Source of the DNA: Prado023 sp963753075
Lineage (GTDB): Bacteria; Actinomycetota; Actinomycetes; S36-B12; CAIYMF01
DNA: 64,000 bases
Direction: 5' to 3'
Assembly (NCBI GenBank): GCA_963753075.1
Contig: CAVWAR010000008.1
Coordinates: 62,001 to 126,000 of the forward strand
Of this stretch, positions 1 to 8,804 are shown one piece after another (positions within the stretch are counted from its first letter, which is position 1; every line of letters starts with the position of its first letter). A model generated the notes under the pieces. That model worked only from the letters and a program-made list of their open reading frames with translations. It was not told the origin of the DNA and did no database searches. The translations under genes and the position numbers were made by a program.

Positions 1-3000
1 GTCAGTGGCCGGGCACGTCCCGACGGCGCTGTCGATCGCCGGGCTGTCGGACCCCAGCAGGTGCGTCAGAGTCGGGCCACCGTTGTCGGCCAGCGCATCC
101 ACGCCGACGGAGTCGGGCTCGACGATTTGGTCGTCACCGATTGCCGCACAGCTGGGATCGGTCACCACATTGCCGCCAAGCGAGGTGAGAACGGCCGCGC
201 CCCCGCCTTCGACCTGGCAGTTGTACGTGCCGTTGTCGGCGATGATGCTGTCCGCGATCGTCACGGCTACCGGCGCTCCGAACGTCGCCACCATCAGGCC
301 TCCAGCCGTACCGGCGGGGGCGTTGTTGTCCACGATCGTGCTGTTGGTGATGGCGACAGCGCCGTCGGTGGCGAAGAGCGCGCCGCCATGCCAATTGGTC
401 GACGTGTTGCCGCTGATCGTGCTGTTGACAATCGTTGCGACGCCCAGGGTCCGCAGACCCCCGGCCACGTCACCTCCGACGTTGCCACTGATCGTGCTCC
501 GGGTCACGTTGATGGTGCTGTTGAAGAACCCATAGATGCCGCCGCCGGGCTGTGCGACGGTGCTGTTGTCGCTCACCGTGCTGTCGGTCAGGTTCAGAGT
601 CGCGCCGTCACCGTTGTAGATCCCGCCGCCTCCGAGGTCGAAACTCGTCCCAGTGCTGTTCTCCAGGTTGTCGGTCACGACGACCCGGTCGAGGCTCAGG
701 TCCCCGAGGTTGAGGATCCCTCCACCCTGAGGAGCGGCCACGCCGTCACGGAGGACCAGATCGTTCATCGCGACCTCGGCACCCGCAGCGATCTGCACGA
801 CGCGCGACGATCCGTCGGCGCTGATCGTCACTGGTGCCGCGTCAGCTGCATCGATCGTGACCTTGCTGTCGATCGCCAGCTGCGACGAGAGCGTCATTGT
901 GCCACCGGCGAGCCCCGGGTCGAAGGTGATCGTCCCGTCCTCGGCGATGCGGGCCAGTGCGTCACGCAGCGAGCCCGTACCGCTGTCGTCCAGGTTCGTC
1001 ACCACGAGCTCCGCGGGTGGCGGGACGAGTGTCCGCCGGACGAGGTCGACCTGGTAGCCGCCACCTGGCGTATAGGGGATGTCAAGGCCGTAGCCCCAGA
1101 CCTCGTTCAGGCCGAGCCCGTCGTCCGGAGCGCCGGGGGGCTGGTCGTCACTGCGGACGAACTCCGTCAACGGGATCGACACCTGCTGCCAATCTGTGGA
1201 GGCATCGGTGAAGGTGGTCTCGAAGCGCTCGGCACTGTCTGGGCCCTGGTACACGCGGACGTAGTCGACAAGGTACTCCTGCGGATACGTGTTCGCTGGG
1301 TCGATCGCGCCACCGAAGTTGCCGCCGATCGCGAAGTTGAGAAGCAGGAAGAACGGCTTCTCAAAAACCCAGGGACCAGGTACGTCGGCCGGCTCTGCCT
1401 GGTGGTACTGGATGCCGTCGACATACCAGGTGATGAGGTTCGGCTCCCACTCGACGGTGAAGGTGTGGTACCCGAGGTCCACCCGCTCACCGAAGTCGTA
1501 GATGTCGCCGAAAGCGCCGCCACCGTTGTAGCCGGGGCCGTGGATCGTGCCGAAGATCTCGTTCGGGACACGGCTCACGTACTCCATGACGTCGATCTCG
1601 CCGGCACCGGGCCACGGGTTGTACGTGATGTCGGTTCCCAGGCTCCAGAAGGCCGGCCACAGTCCGTCGCCGCCAGTCGGCACCTGGATCCGCGACTCGA
1701 TCCTGCCGTAGGCGAACTCCGCCTTGTTCTGGCTGATCAGTCGAGCCGACTCGAACTCACAGGGGCCGTAGTAGCACTCTTGGGACCCGTTGGCCTCGTC
1801 GAGGGTGATGACGAGGTTCCCGTCGCCATCGGTCTGCGCATTGTCCGGGTCGTCGGTGTAGTACTGCAGCTCCTCGTTGCCCCAGCCGTTCTTGCCGTCC
1901 GGAGTGGTGTCCCCGAGCTCATACGCCCAGTTGGCCGGGTTGGGCGTGGTTCCTGCCGACTCGTTGAACTCGTCGGACCATGCCAGTTCCCAGCCCTTCG
2001 GACCGGGATCCGGGGAGCGGTTGTCCTTCAGGTTGACGGTGACGGTCTCTCCGCTGCCGGTGCCCTTGAACCAGAAGTCGAGGCTCTCGGTGCCGGTCCA
2101 GTCCTGGCCGATGGGGAAGTCCCGCACGATCGAACCGGCGGAGACTGAATCACCCTCCTTGACGAGCGCGTCGAGCGCCTTGGTCGCCTCCTGCCACGCC
2201 TTGCGGTAGTTCTGCACGGCCTTGCTGTCTCGGCCAGCAGCAGCGGCCTTCTCGGCCTGCTCGATCCGGCGCTGGGCCCTCTTGATCCGCTTCGCATCCC
2301 CGCCGTTTCGCTCGGCAACCTCGACCGCCTCGGTCGCCACTTCGGCGCTCGCTGCCACGATCTGGTCGATCTCCGCCTGAGCGTTGCCGGCCTTCTCCAG
2401 CTTGCGCACCCTGCGCTCTGCACGGTCGAAGGACTTCTTGCCGTCCGCCGGGGCCGCGGCAGCGTCGATCACGCCAATGTTCTCGACCTGGTCCTGCTCG
2501 GGTCGCTCATCTGCGCCACCCGCCTCGACGCGCTGCGAGTCCAGCGTGACCGGGCCCTCGGTGTCCCACAGGTACGCACCCTGCTCGAAATCGTCCAGGA
2601 GCTTCGGGTCGAAGTCATCGTTGTCATCGATCAGCACAGACCCCTGGAACAAGGCTCCGCGCTCGACGTCGACCGGGTTGGTCAAGCGGATGACGACCTG
2701 CTTGTCACCGGTGAACTTGGTGTTGTCGAACGTCTCGACCGGGAACGAGAGCTCGTTGGCTCCGCCGTTGGTGAAGGTAAGCGTCCCCGAAGTGGGTGTG
2801 AAGTCCTCGCCCGGGATCGCGTTCGAGCGCTCGGTGGCGAAGTCGATGCTCACCTCAGCGGGGTCGTCGGGACCCATCGGGCGGTTGAGCTTGACCCCGA
2901 CGTCACCAGTCGTGCCCTCCTCGATGGATGTGTTCTGCTTCGAGAAGTTGACGGCCAGCGCAGGCGGCTCGGCGACGCCGTAGACACTCACGTCGTCGAC

Positions 3001-3657
3001 GTAGTAGATCTGGGGGCCGCCAGTGCCCAGCGTGCCGAACGCGTAGCCGTGCATCTCGAACAGGCCCAGACCGTCGTTGGGGGCGCCGTTGCCGATCTCC
3101 TTGCGCACGAAGTCGGCGAACGGGAACTCCAGCAGCTGCCAGCCGGTGAAGTCGTCAGTGAACGGCACTGTGAACCGCTCGGCGTCGTCTGTGGTCGACC
3201 CGGGGTTCCGGTTGTCGAGGATGTCGATGAACATCTGCGTTCCCGAGTTGGACCCGAACATCCAGAACGAGATGCCCTCGCGGGTCGACCAGTCCTGGGT
3301 GACCCAGGTGTCGACTGCCTCGTTCTCGAAGGCGTGGATGTAGCCGGCAAACGAGGCCACGTCGACGTCCATCTGCAGGACGTTGTTGGGCGACTCAGCG
3401 GCCGGCGGCTGGGCCGAGGGCGCGTCGGTGGTGGCGATGGCGACGCTGCCGTCGCCCTGGAAGGTGTAGAAGCCGATGGGTTCCCCGTTGGGCACCGCGG
3501 AACCAAAGGGCAGGCCGCTCTCAAAGTCGTCGATGACTGAGCTGGAATCGTCAGGATCCGTCGCCCCGCTGGCACTCGTGGGCGCCACCACCATCAACCC
3601 TGTGACCAAGACCGCCGAAACCACCGCACCGAACCACTGACGAGTTGAACGTCGCAC
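1..3657 (-). CDS. Secreted multidomain GH16 glycoside hydrolase, C-terminus cut by window edge
   Basis: Probable secreted endo-beta-glucanase; 1219 residues are visible and the frame runs off position 1. Order: signal peptide (~1-33); a galactose-binding-like carbohydrate-binding domain (~45-220); a Calx-beta domain (~230-347); a second carbohydrate-binding domain (~352-872) interrupted by a charged helical insert (~400-500) and by the GH16 module (~553-806); a right-handed beta-helix of choice-of-anchor type (~880 onward). The GH16 signature EIDVME gives nucleophile E687, D689 and acid/base E692, so hydrolysis of beta-1,3- or mixed-linkage glucan outside the cell is expected from the family. 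The GTG start is chosen because GGAAGGG lies 6 nt upstream and the signal peptide follows at once. A LacI-type operator lies about 45-60 bp upstream. Exact substrate is not determinable. Confidence 0.88.
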   Translation of the reverse strand, partial: MRRSTRQWFGAVVSAVLVTGLMVVAPTSASGATDPDDSSSVIDDFESGLPFGSAVPNGEPIGFYTFQGDGSVAIATTDAPSAQPPAAESPNNVLQMDVDVASFAGYIHAFENEAVDTWVTQDWSTREGISFWMFGSNSGTQMFIDILDNRNPGSTTDDAERFTVPFTDDFTGWQLLEFPFADFVRKEIGNGAPNDGLGLFEMHGYAFGTLGTGGPQIYYVDDVSVYGVAEPPALAVNFSKQNTSIEEGTTGDVGVKLNRPMGPDDPAEVSIDFATERSNAIPGEDFTPTSGTLTFTNGGANELSFPVETFDNTKFTGDKQVVIRLTNPVDVERGALFQGSVLIDDNDDFDPKLLDDFEQGAYLWDTEGPVTLDSQRVEAGGADERPEQDQVENIGVIDAAAAPADGKKSFDRAERRVRKLEKAGNAQAEIDQIVAASAEVATEAVEVAERNGGDAKRIKRAQRRIEQAEKAAAAGRDSKAVQNYRKAWQEATKALDALVKEGDSVSAGSIVRDFPIGQDWTGTESLDFWFKGTGSGETVTVNLKDNRSPDPGPKGWELAWSDEFNESAGTTPNPANWAYELGDTTPDGKNGWGNEELQYYTDDPDNAQTDGDGNLVITLDEANGSQECYYGPCEFESARLISQNKAEFAYGRIESRIQVPTGGDGLWPAFWSLGTDITYNPWPGAGEIDVMEYVSRVPNEIFGTIHGPGYNGGGAFGDIYDFGERVDLGYHTFTVEWEPNLITWYVDGIQYHQAEPADVPGPWVFEKPFFLLLNFAIGGNFGGAIDPANTYPQEYLVDYVRVYQGPDSAERFETTFTDASTDWQQVSIPLTEFVRSDDQPPGAPDDGLGLNEVWGYGLDIPYTPGGGYQVDLVRRTLVPPPAELVVTNLDDSGTGSLRDALARIAEDGTITFDPGLAGGTMTLSSQLAIDSKVTIDAADAAPVTISADGSSRVVQIAAGAEVAMNDLVLRDGVAAPQGGGILNLGDLSLDRVVVTDNLENSTGTSFDLGGGGIYNGDGATLNLTDSTVSDNSTVAQPGGGIYGFFNSTINVTRSTISGNVGGDVAGGLRTLGVATIVNSTISGNTSTNWHGGALFATDGAVAITNSTIVDNNAPAGTAGGLMVATFGAPVAVTIADSIIADNGTYNCQVEGGGAAVLTSLGGNVVTDPSCAAIGDDQIVEPDSVGVDALADNGGPTLTHLLGSDSPAIDSAVGTCPATD

Positions 3658-3701
3658 GCTGTTCCCTTCCGAATGCTGGGTGCCGGCGTGGCATCCAGAT
3701 C

Positions 3702-3715
3702 TGAGAGCGCTTTCC
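3702..3715 (-). promoter_or_regulatory. LacI-family (cre/CebR-like) operator upstream of the GH16 gene
   Basis: On the minus strand the site reads GGAAAGCGCTCTCA, an imperfect palindrome around AGCGCT that fits the general LacI-family/cre pattern TGnnAnCGnTnnCA with one mismatch at the last base. It lies 45-58 bp before the GTG start of the glycoside hydrolase gene, where a repressor would block transcription. A TTGACA hexamer sits further upstream at 3756-3761, but no well-spaced -10 is evident. The rest of 3658-3995 holds no gene that I can see. The cognate repressor is not in this window. Confidence 0.55.
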
Positions 3716-3959
3716 CCCGGAGAGATTCAATTACCCTCACGGCATCCGAGGTCTGTGTCAAGGGCACAGAGGAGTACATCTCAGAAAGGCGCCCCGGATG
3801 CCCGGATTGCCGAGAAAGTCGCTCGTCAGAACATGGCATTGCCGGGTCGAGCCCGGGCGGCGGCTCCAGCCCAGTGCATTGGGGGCGGGGCGCGAGCCGA
3901 TTGCACATCCACGCGACCGTCAGCTCTGACACCGCTCAGCCGCGCGAATGGAGATGGAC

Positions 3960-3990
3960 CTGCCGGGCGACGCAGCTGCAGCCCCGGCAG
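3960..3990 (-). terminator. Hairpin downstream of the GH39-like gene
   Basis: A perfect 8-bp stem (CTGCCGGG with CCCGGCAG, 3960-3967 and 3983-3990) with a 15-nt loop starts 6 bp after the stop codon of the gene that ends at 3996. There is no T-tract, as is common for actinobacterial terminators. It would separate that gene from the GH16 gene downstream. Confidence 0.45.
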
Positions 3991-3995
3991 GTCGA

Positions 3996-5288
3996 TCAGG
4001 TGCGGATGAGGATCGGTGCCTTCCTCAGGACGAGCCTCTTGCCAGGCTTGGCGCGGTGCACAACTCCGTCAAGGGACTCCCATGATCTCGTGCCCTTGGG
4101 TAGTCGGATCACCTTGCGGCTGGATGCGTACTTGATCACGGAGCGTTTTGAGTCTCTCTTGAGAACGCAACGGGTCACCTTGCCCGAGCGCTTGCATCCA
4201 TGCCATTTCGCGCCTGACATCCACCTCGACACGGTGAGGAATGCATCCCCAGCCCGAGTTCGTCGTCCATCCACCGTGAGGTCGATGCCGAGGATGTCGA
4301 CCTCCCAGCCGTACCAGAACACCCGCTTGACGCCGCGACGCATGGAGTCGATGTAGGTACGTGCGACATACCTGGCGGCTTTCTTGCCCTTGTACTCCTT
4401 GAAGACTGTGCCGGGTCGCCGATCTCCGTAGTTCGTCTCAGTGTCCCAGATCGGTCCCCGCCAGCCGAAGTCTGCATACCAGCGCTTCAACGCACGCAGG
4501 TACCTGGCCCGTGTCTTGGGCCCCCTGGTCGAGGGCACATACACGTTGGCCGACACGGCGTCGACGGGCCACCCGCGTGCCTGCATCTCGCGCGCGAACT
4601 TAGTGAAGAAGTCGTCGCGCGTGTCCGCGGGACCGTATTCGCGAACCACGGAACTTGGCGCCACGACCTTGGCCTGGGGGTCGACCGCCCGGATGGTGCG
4701 CGATCCCCGCTCGACCAGAGTGGCGAGTTGACCCGCACTCCCGCTGTAGAAGAGCGTCAGATTCGCCTCGTTCCACAGGTGGTAGGAGGTGATCCGTCCC
4801 CGGTAGCGGGTCGCCAAAGCAGTCAGGAATTCGAGGTAGTCGGCGTCGTCACGCGGATGGGCGGCGGTTCCGGGTCCGTAGAGCGCAGGTCCCAGGTTCG
4901 AAGCCGCCCATGTTGGCACTACTCCCATGGAGTAGAGGATCTCCCGCGCACCGATTGCCTCCGCATTGGACACAGCCTCGTCCAAGGCATCCCAGACGTA
5001 GGTATCCCTCGTCGGCTGGACCCGTCGCCACGAGACCTTTGCGTCCCACAACCGGATGGCTCCGGCTCGGAGGTTGGTGGGAGTCGCGTCACCGATGGAA
5101 CGCACCTGCATGCCGAACAGGGCGTGCGGCACCGTCCGATGCTTCGTCGGAGGCGAGGTCGCAGCGTAGGTCGCGGGGACTGCTGCACCTTGGAGCCCAG
5201 CGATCAGGGCGATCACGAGAAGCCCAAGCCCCAGGCGAATCTGCCGCGTGCTCAACCAATGTCTTGTGGCCACGCCCAATACTCTCAT
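3996..5288 (-). CDS. Secreted clan GH-A (GH39-like) glycoside hydrolase
   Basis: 430 residues. A signal peptide or anchor covers ~15-43 (basic start, hydrophobic stretch, ATYAA). The rest is a TIM-barrel glycosidase of clan GH-A: LWNEAN supplies the acid/base E174 after strand 4, and WDTETNYGD supplies a likely nucleophile E284 after strand 7. About 90 C-terminal residues rich in K/R form a probable beta-domain. Substrate cannot be read from sequence; the neighbouring GH16 suggests plant or fungal cell wall polysaccharide. The ATG at 5288 is chosen because upstream codons give no signal peptide; the Shine-Dalgarno is weak (GCAGGA directly before ATG). A GTG at 5273 is an alternative. GH5 or GH10-like relatives are also possible. 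Confidence 0.75.
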   Translation of the reverse strand: MRVLGVATRHWLSTRQIRLGLGLLVIALIAGLQGAAVPATYAATSPPTKHRTVPHALFGMQVRSIGDATPTNLRAGAIRLWDAKVSWRRVQPTRDTYVWDALDEAVSNAEAIGAREILYSMGVVPTWAASNLGPALYGPGTAAHPRDDADYLEFLTALATRYRGRITSYHLWNEANLTLFYSGSAGQLATLVERGSRTIRAVDPQAKVVAPSSVVREYGPADTRDDFFTKFAREMQARGWPVDAVSANVYVPSTRGPKTRARYLRALKRWYADFGWRGPIWDTETNYGDRRPGTVFKEYKGKKAARYVARTYIDSMRRGVKRVFWYGWEVDILGIDLTVDGRRTRAGDAFLTVSRWMSGAKWHGCKRSGKVTRCVLKRDSKRSVIKYASSRKVIRLPKGTRSWESLDGVVHRAKPGKRLVLRKAPILIRT

Positions 5289-5579
5289 TCCTGCACAACT
5301 GATCGCGGGCGGACTCGGCTCACAAGTGAGGGGACGCAGCGCCCGTGATCTCGGGCATCCCGGCGCGCCGGCGCTCCCACTCACCAGATTCCGTGGACTG
5401 CGTGCGCCTGAAGCGGGCCACTTTCGCCATGGTGCACCGGGGCCCGGGAAGAAGAAGCTGTCGATAGGCCCGTCATGGATTGAGCGATCACTGAGGGAAC
5501 CCGCAACGATCGCCTGCTCGGTGTGACCGCTGGGTGGTCCCGGTCGGATCCTCACGTCGGAGCCGGACGTGGCACCGAC
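5289..5579. other. Non-coding stretch upstream of the GH39-like gene
   Basis: 291 bp between two minus-strand genes. I see no convincing gene, no conserved operator and only a weak 6-bp stem hairpin (CACGTC/GACGTG near 5560-5578) after the small membrane-protein gene. It must contain the promoter of the glycosidase gene, but no clear hexamers were found. Confidence 0.4.
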
Positions 5580-5876
5580 CTACCGGACGATGTATCCGAT
5601 CCACGGGGCAAGGGAGATCAGCCCCGTGATCACGTAGAGCCAGATGAGGCGGCGGCGGTGTGGGGGCTGGGTGTTCCAGCGCAGTGCGAATGAGAACGGC
5701 AGCAGCGCCAGCCACGCGATTGCGGGAAAGAGGATCAGGATCAGGAACGGCGCTGCGTACATGATCGCCAGCAGGTAGAAGCTGGGGTGGTACGTGTCGT
5801 CCCCGTCCGCCTCGACGGGCCACTCGTAACCGGTCGGCTCCGCAGTGGTGGGTTCCTTCTCCTGGCCGGTGCTCAC
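5580..5876 (-). CDS. Small three-helix membrane protein, function unknown
   Basis: 98 residues. The first ~28 are acidic and hydrophilic, followed by hydrophobic segments at roughly 33-51, 53-67 and 78-97 that would span the membrane. No catalytic motif or known family recognised. The GTG start gives the sequence MSTGQEKEP. It follows the decarboxylase gene on the same strand with a 36-bp gap, so the two may be cotranscribed. Confidence 0.6.
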   Translation of the reverse strand: MSTGQEKEPTTAEPTGYEWPVEADGDDTYHPSFYLLAIMYAAPFLILILFPAIAWLALLPFSFALRWNTQPPHRRRLIWLYVITGLISLAPWIGYIVR

Positions 5877-5912
5877 GAGACTTCACGCTACCCTGCTTCG
5901 TTCCAGATCGCG

Positions 5913-8633
5913 TCAGCCCTCGTCGACCAGCGCCGCCTCAGTGAACACCGACAGCCCGAGGTCGGGGTCGTACCCGTGGATCTCGCTGACGTCCAGGTGT
6001 GTCATGAAGTCCAGGATCTCGTCGCTGACGACCTGGCCGGGGACGAGCACCGGGAACCCCGGGGGATAGGGCACGACCAGGGTCGTGGAGACCAGCTCCC
6101 GACCGCCGGCCACCTGCTCACGGGCCTCATCGAGCGTCACGTAGTCGACGCACTCCGGGTCGTAGGCGAGGAAGTACGCACTGCGCATGTCTCCCTCCGG
6201 GCTGCCCGGGAAGGGGCTGAAGCGGTCATGGAAGCGGCTGAAGTCAGGCAGTGGCGGGAGGTTGGTTGACAGGGCCGACACACGACGCTCGAGCACCCGC
6301 GCGTGTGCCGGGCTGGACTCCTCCTGGGCCTGGTCGAGCTCGTTGGCGATGTCCGTGAGCGCCTCGAGGAGGTAGGTCAACGCCCCCCACGAAGCGCCGA
6401 TGGTCACGATGAACAGCACGCTGTTGATGGAGGTCTTGTTGACCTGCAGGCCGAAGCGGTCCATCAGGACGTTGTTCTTGAAGGTGTCGCCGTTCATCCC
6501 GGTGGCCGCGATGTACAAAGTGGCGCGCGTGGGCTCGAGGACGAACTCATCGCCGCTCCAGGCGGCGCGCGTCGTCGCCATGCCCTGCACATCACCGGCC
6601 GTCGATCCGGAGACGCGCTGCATGCCCGAGGGTCGGTACTGGTCCGGGATGAGGTCGGCCGGGTCGAGGACGAAGAAGTACTTGTTCAGCAGCGGGTCTG
6701 CGGCGACCTTGCGCCGGAACTCGAGCGCGATCTCCCAGGCCCGCTCGACCAGGCCGTACCCCTCAAGGTCGACTTGTCGTCGGGCCAGGTCCAGCGAGGC
6801 GAGGATCTGGTAGTTCGGCGACGTGCTGGTGTGGGTCAGGAAGGCCTCGTGGAACTCGGCCATCGCATCGCGGGCGAAATCCTGGTCGCGGACGTGGATC
6901 ATCGAGGCCTGCCGCAGCGCGGACAGTGACTTGTGCGTCGACTGGGTCGCGTACACCCGCACCCGTGCCGCCGACGGGTCAGGCATCAGCCTGTGGTCCA
7001 GCCAGGTCGCCTCGTCCTCGGGATCGAGGGTGGCCCGGTCGGCGACGTACTTGTCGTACTTCTCCTGGTACTCATCGGACGCGAGATCGGACTGGAGGTC
7101 CTGCGCGGCGACCATGGCCGTGCGCTGCCGGGTGAAGATCCCGGCCACGGCGAAGGCGAACCAGGCCTCGTCCCAGAGGAAGACCATGTCCGGCTTGATC
7201 GCGAGCACCTCGGACATGACCTGGTAGGGGTCGTAGGTGATGCCGTCAAACGTGCAGTTGGTCAGCAGCAGCATGCGGACGGAGTCGAGTCGCCCGGCTG
7301 CTTTGAGGTCGAGCAGCGTCTTCTTGATGGTCCGCAGCGGCACCGCCCCGTACATCGCGAACTCGGGCAGCTTGTACGCGTCGAGGTACACCGGGTGCGC
7401 GCCTCCCAGCACGAGCCCATAGTGGTGGGACTTGTGGCAGTTGCGGTCGATCAGAACCACGTCACCTGGCTTGGTCAGGGCCTGCACGACGATCTTGTTC
7501 GACGTGGAGGTGCCGTTGGTGACGAAGTAGGTGTGCGCCGATCCGAACGTCCTGGCCGCCTTGTCCTGGGCCTGCTTCAGCGAGCCCGTGGGTGCCAGCA
7601 GGGAGTCCAGCCCACCGGAGGTCGTCGAGGTCTCCGCGAGGAAGATGTTCCGCCCGTAGAAGGTGACCATGTCACCCATCCACCGCGAGTTGAACAGGGA
7701 GTTCCCGCGCGCGATCGGCAGCGCGTGGAAGTTGCCGATCGGCCGGTCCGCGTAGCTCTTGAGGGCGTCGAAGAACGGCGTGGACAGCCGACGGCGGACC
7801 CCGTCGAGCAGGGTCATGTGCAACTCGCTGCGCGACTCGTAGCGGTAGAAGGCGCGGTCGAAGGCCAGGATGGTCGGATCCTGGGCATCGGGGAGTGCCT
7901 CATCAGTCGTGAGGTACAGGTCCAGGTGCGGACGTACCCGGCGGATCACCGTCGCCAGGACCCGCGCTCGGCGGTACTCGGTCGCGCCGGTCAGCCCGTA
8001 CTCGGCATCGAACTCGTCGATCAATCCATCGAAGAGGCCGAACGCGGCCTCGGAGCGCAGCGGAACGTCGGGGCGCATCACCACCGCTTGGACGTCGTTG
8101 TTGAGCAGGACGCAGGCCAGCGCCGCGTCGAAGGAGCGCACGAGCACGGCCTCGTAGACGAGCGTGTCGTCCGGCCGCCGGAACGAGTGCATCTCGTCGA
8201 CGGCCGGTACCCAGACGCCGGCATCGACGTCCGAGACGAAGAGCACGGTGAAGTAGTGCCGGTCAGGTCTCGACGGATCGGTGCGTGAGACGAGGTCCGG
8301 ATCGGCCAGGGCGGCGGCGTCGCCATACCTTCCCTGGAGCCACGCCAGGGATCGGACCTCCTTGGCCAGCTCCTCCATCCGGCCCATGCCGGCCAGCTCC
8401 TCCATCCGGTCGATGGCGGGCAGCCCGGGGAAGACCCAGAAGCCCTCGACGCCACGAAGGAATGCGAAGGCGCCGCCGAGCTTCGCCTCCAGGGACTCGT
8501 CTGGCGACTCCTGCTCAGCCAGCCGAGCGGCGATCTCTGCGACGTGGTTCCACGCGTCCCGTCGGGACTGGCCCACGTTCGCGGCGTTGCGCATGAAGTC
8601 GGGATCTGGGCCCGAGGCGGGTAGGTAAGCCAT
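5913..8633 (-). CDS. Orn/Lys/Arg decarboxylase-family PLP enzyme
   Basis: 906 residues, longer than the 700-760 usual for inducible basic amino acid decarboxylases. The first ~300 residues replace the usual response-regulator-like wing domain and are poorly conserved. The PLP-dependent fold type I core follows, with THFVTNGTS-like phosphate contacts and the Schiff-base lysine K568 in STHKSLSALRQ. A C-terminal domain closes the protein. Family chemistry is decarboxylation of arginine, lysine or ornithine to a polyamine precursor; which one cannot be told. The ATG at 8633 is preferred; an in-frame GTG at 8651 is possible. No transporter lies beside it. Confidence 0.85.
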   Translation of the reverse strand: MAYLPASGPDPDFMRNAANVGQSRRDAWNHVAEIAARLAEQESPDESLEAKLGGAFAFLRGVEGFWVFPGLPAIDRMEELAGMGRMEELAKEVRSLAWLQGRYGDAAALADPDLVSRTDPSRPDRHYFTVLFVSDVDAGVWVPAVDEMHSFRRPDDTLVYEAVLVRSFDAALACVLLNNDVQAVVMRPDVPLRSEAAFGLFDGLIDEFDAEYGLTGATEYRRARVLATVIRRVRPHLDLYLTTDEALPDAQDPTILAFDRAFYRYESRSELHMTLLDGVRRRLSTPFFDALKSYADRPIGNFHALPIARGNSLFNSRWMGDMVTFYGRNIFLAETSTTSGGLDSLLAPTGSLKQAQDKAARTFGSAHTYFVTNGTSTSNKIVVQALTKPGDVVLIDRNCHKSHHYGLVLGGAHPVYLDAYKLPEFAMYGAVPLRTIKKTLLDLKAAGRLDSVRMLLLTNCTFDGITYDPYQVMSEVLAIKPDMVFLWDEAWFAFAVAGIFTRQRTAMVAAQDLQSDLASDEYQEKYDKYVADRATLDPEDEATWLDHRLMPDPSAARVRVYATQSTHKSLSALRQASMIHVRDQDFARDAMAEFHEAFLTHTSTSPNYQILASLDLARRQVDLEGYGLVERAWEIALEFRRKVAADPLLNKYFFVLDPADLIPDQYRPSGMQRVSGSTAGDVQGMATTRAAWSGDEFVLEPTRATLYIAATGMNGDTFKNNVLMDRFGLQVNKTSINSVLFIVTIGASWGALTYLLEALTDIANELDQAQEESSPAHARVLERRVSALSTNLPPLPDFSRFHDRFSPFPGSPEGDMRSAYFLAYDPECVDYVTLDEAREQVAGGRELVSTTLVVPYPPGFPVLVPGQVVSDEILDFMTHLDVSEIHGYDPDLGLSVFTEAALVDEG

Positions 8634-8715
8634 GGCTTGGACACTAGCCACTTGCGGCGGACCGATCCTGCTGAGCGCGGTCGCCTGCGCCGCACGAGCC
8701 CATTGGGCAGCGTGC

Positions 8716-8745
8716 GACGGCCCCGGGCACGTGCCCGGGGCCGTC
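8716..8745 (-). terminator. Perfect 30-bp palindrome, katG terminator
   Basis: The two 15-bp arms (GACGGCCCCGGGCAC and its complement) pair perfectly with no unpaired loop bases in the DNA. It lies 60 bp after the katG stop codon and 83 bp before the next gene in the same direction. GC-rich hairpins without a T-tract are typical terminators in this phylum. Confidence 0.7.
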
Positions 8746-8804
8746 CCTCATGCACACCTCAACGCGCTACCTGATGCCGCGTTGGGACGGGATCGCTGCG
8801 ACGG

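Noticed and set aside
61..2148. A 695-codon open frame on the plus strand opposite the GH16 gene
   Set aside because: It is the complementary frame of a real secreted hydrolase; the product is rich in Arg/Val/Asp without domains, and the minus strand gives a signal peptide, GH16 catalytic motif and beta-helix.
3756..3761. TTGACA as the -35 of the GH16 promoter
   Set aside because: The only AT-rich -10 candidate (TAATTG) lies 22 bp away, too far for a standard promoter, so it was not listed as a promoter.
8716..8745. Perfect palindrome as a site-specific recombination or replication terminus site
   Set aside because: Its position just after katG and its GC-rich self-pairing fit a transcription terminator; no recombinase or Tus-like gene is near.
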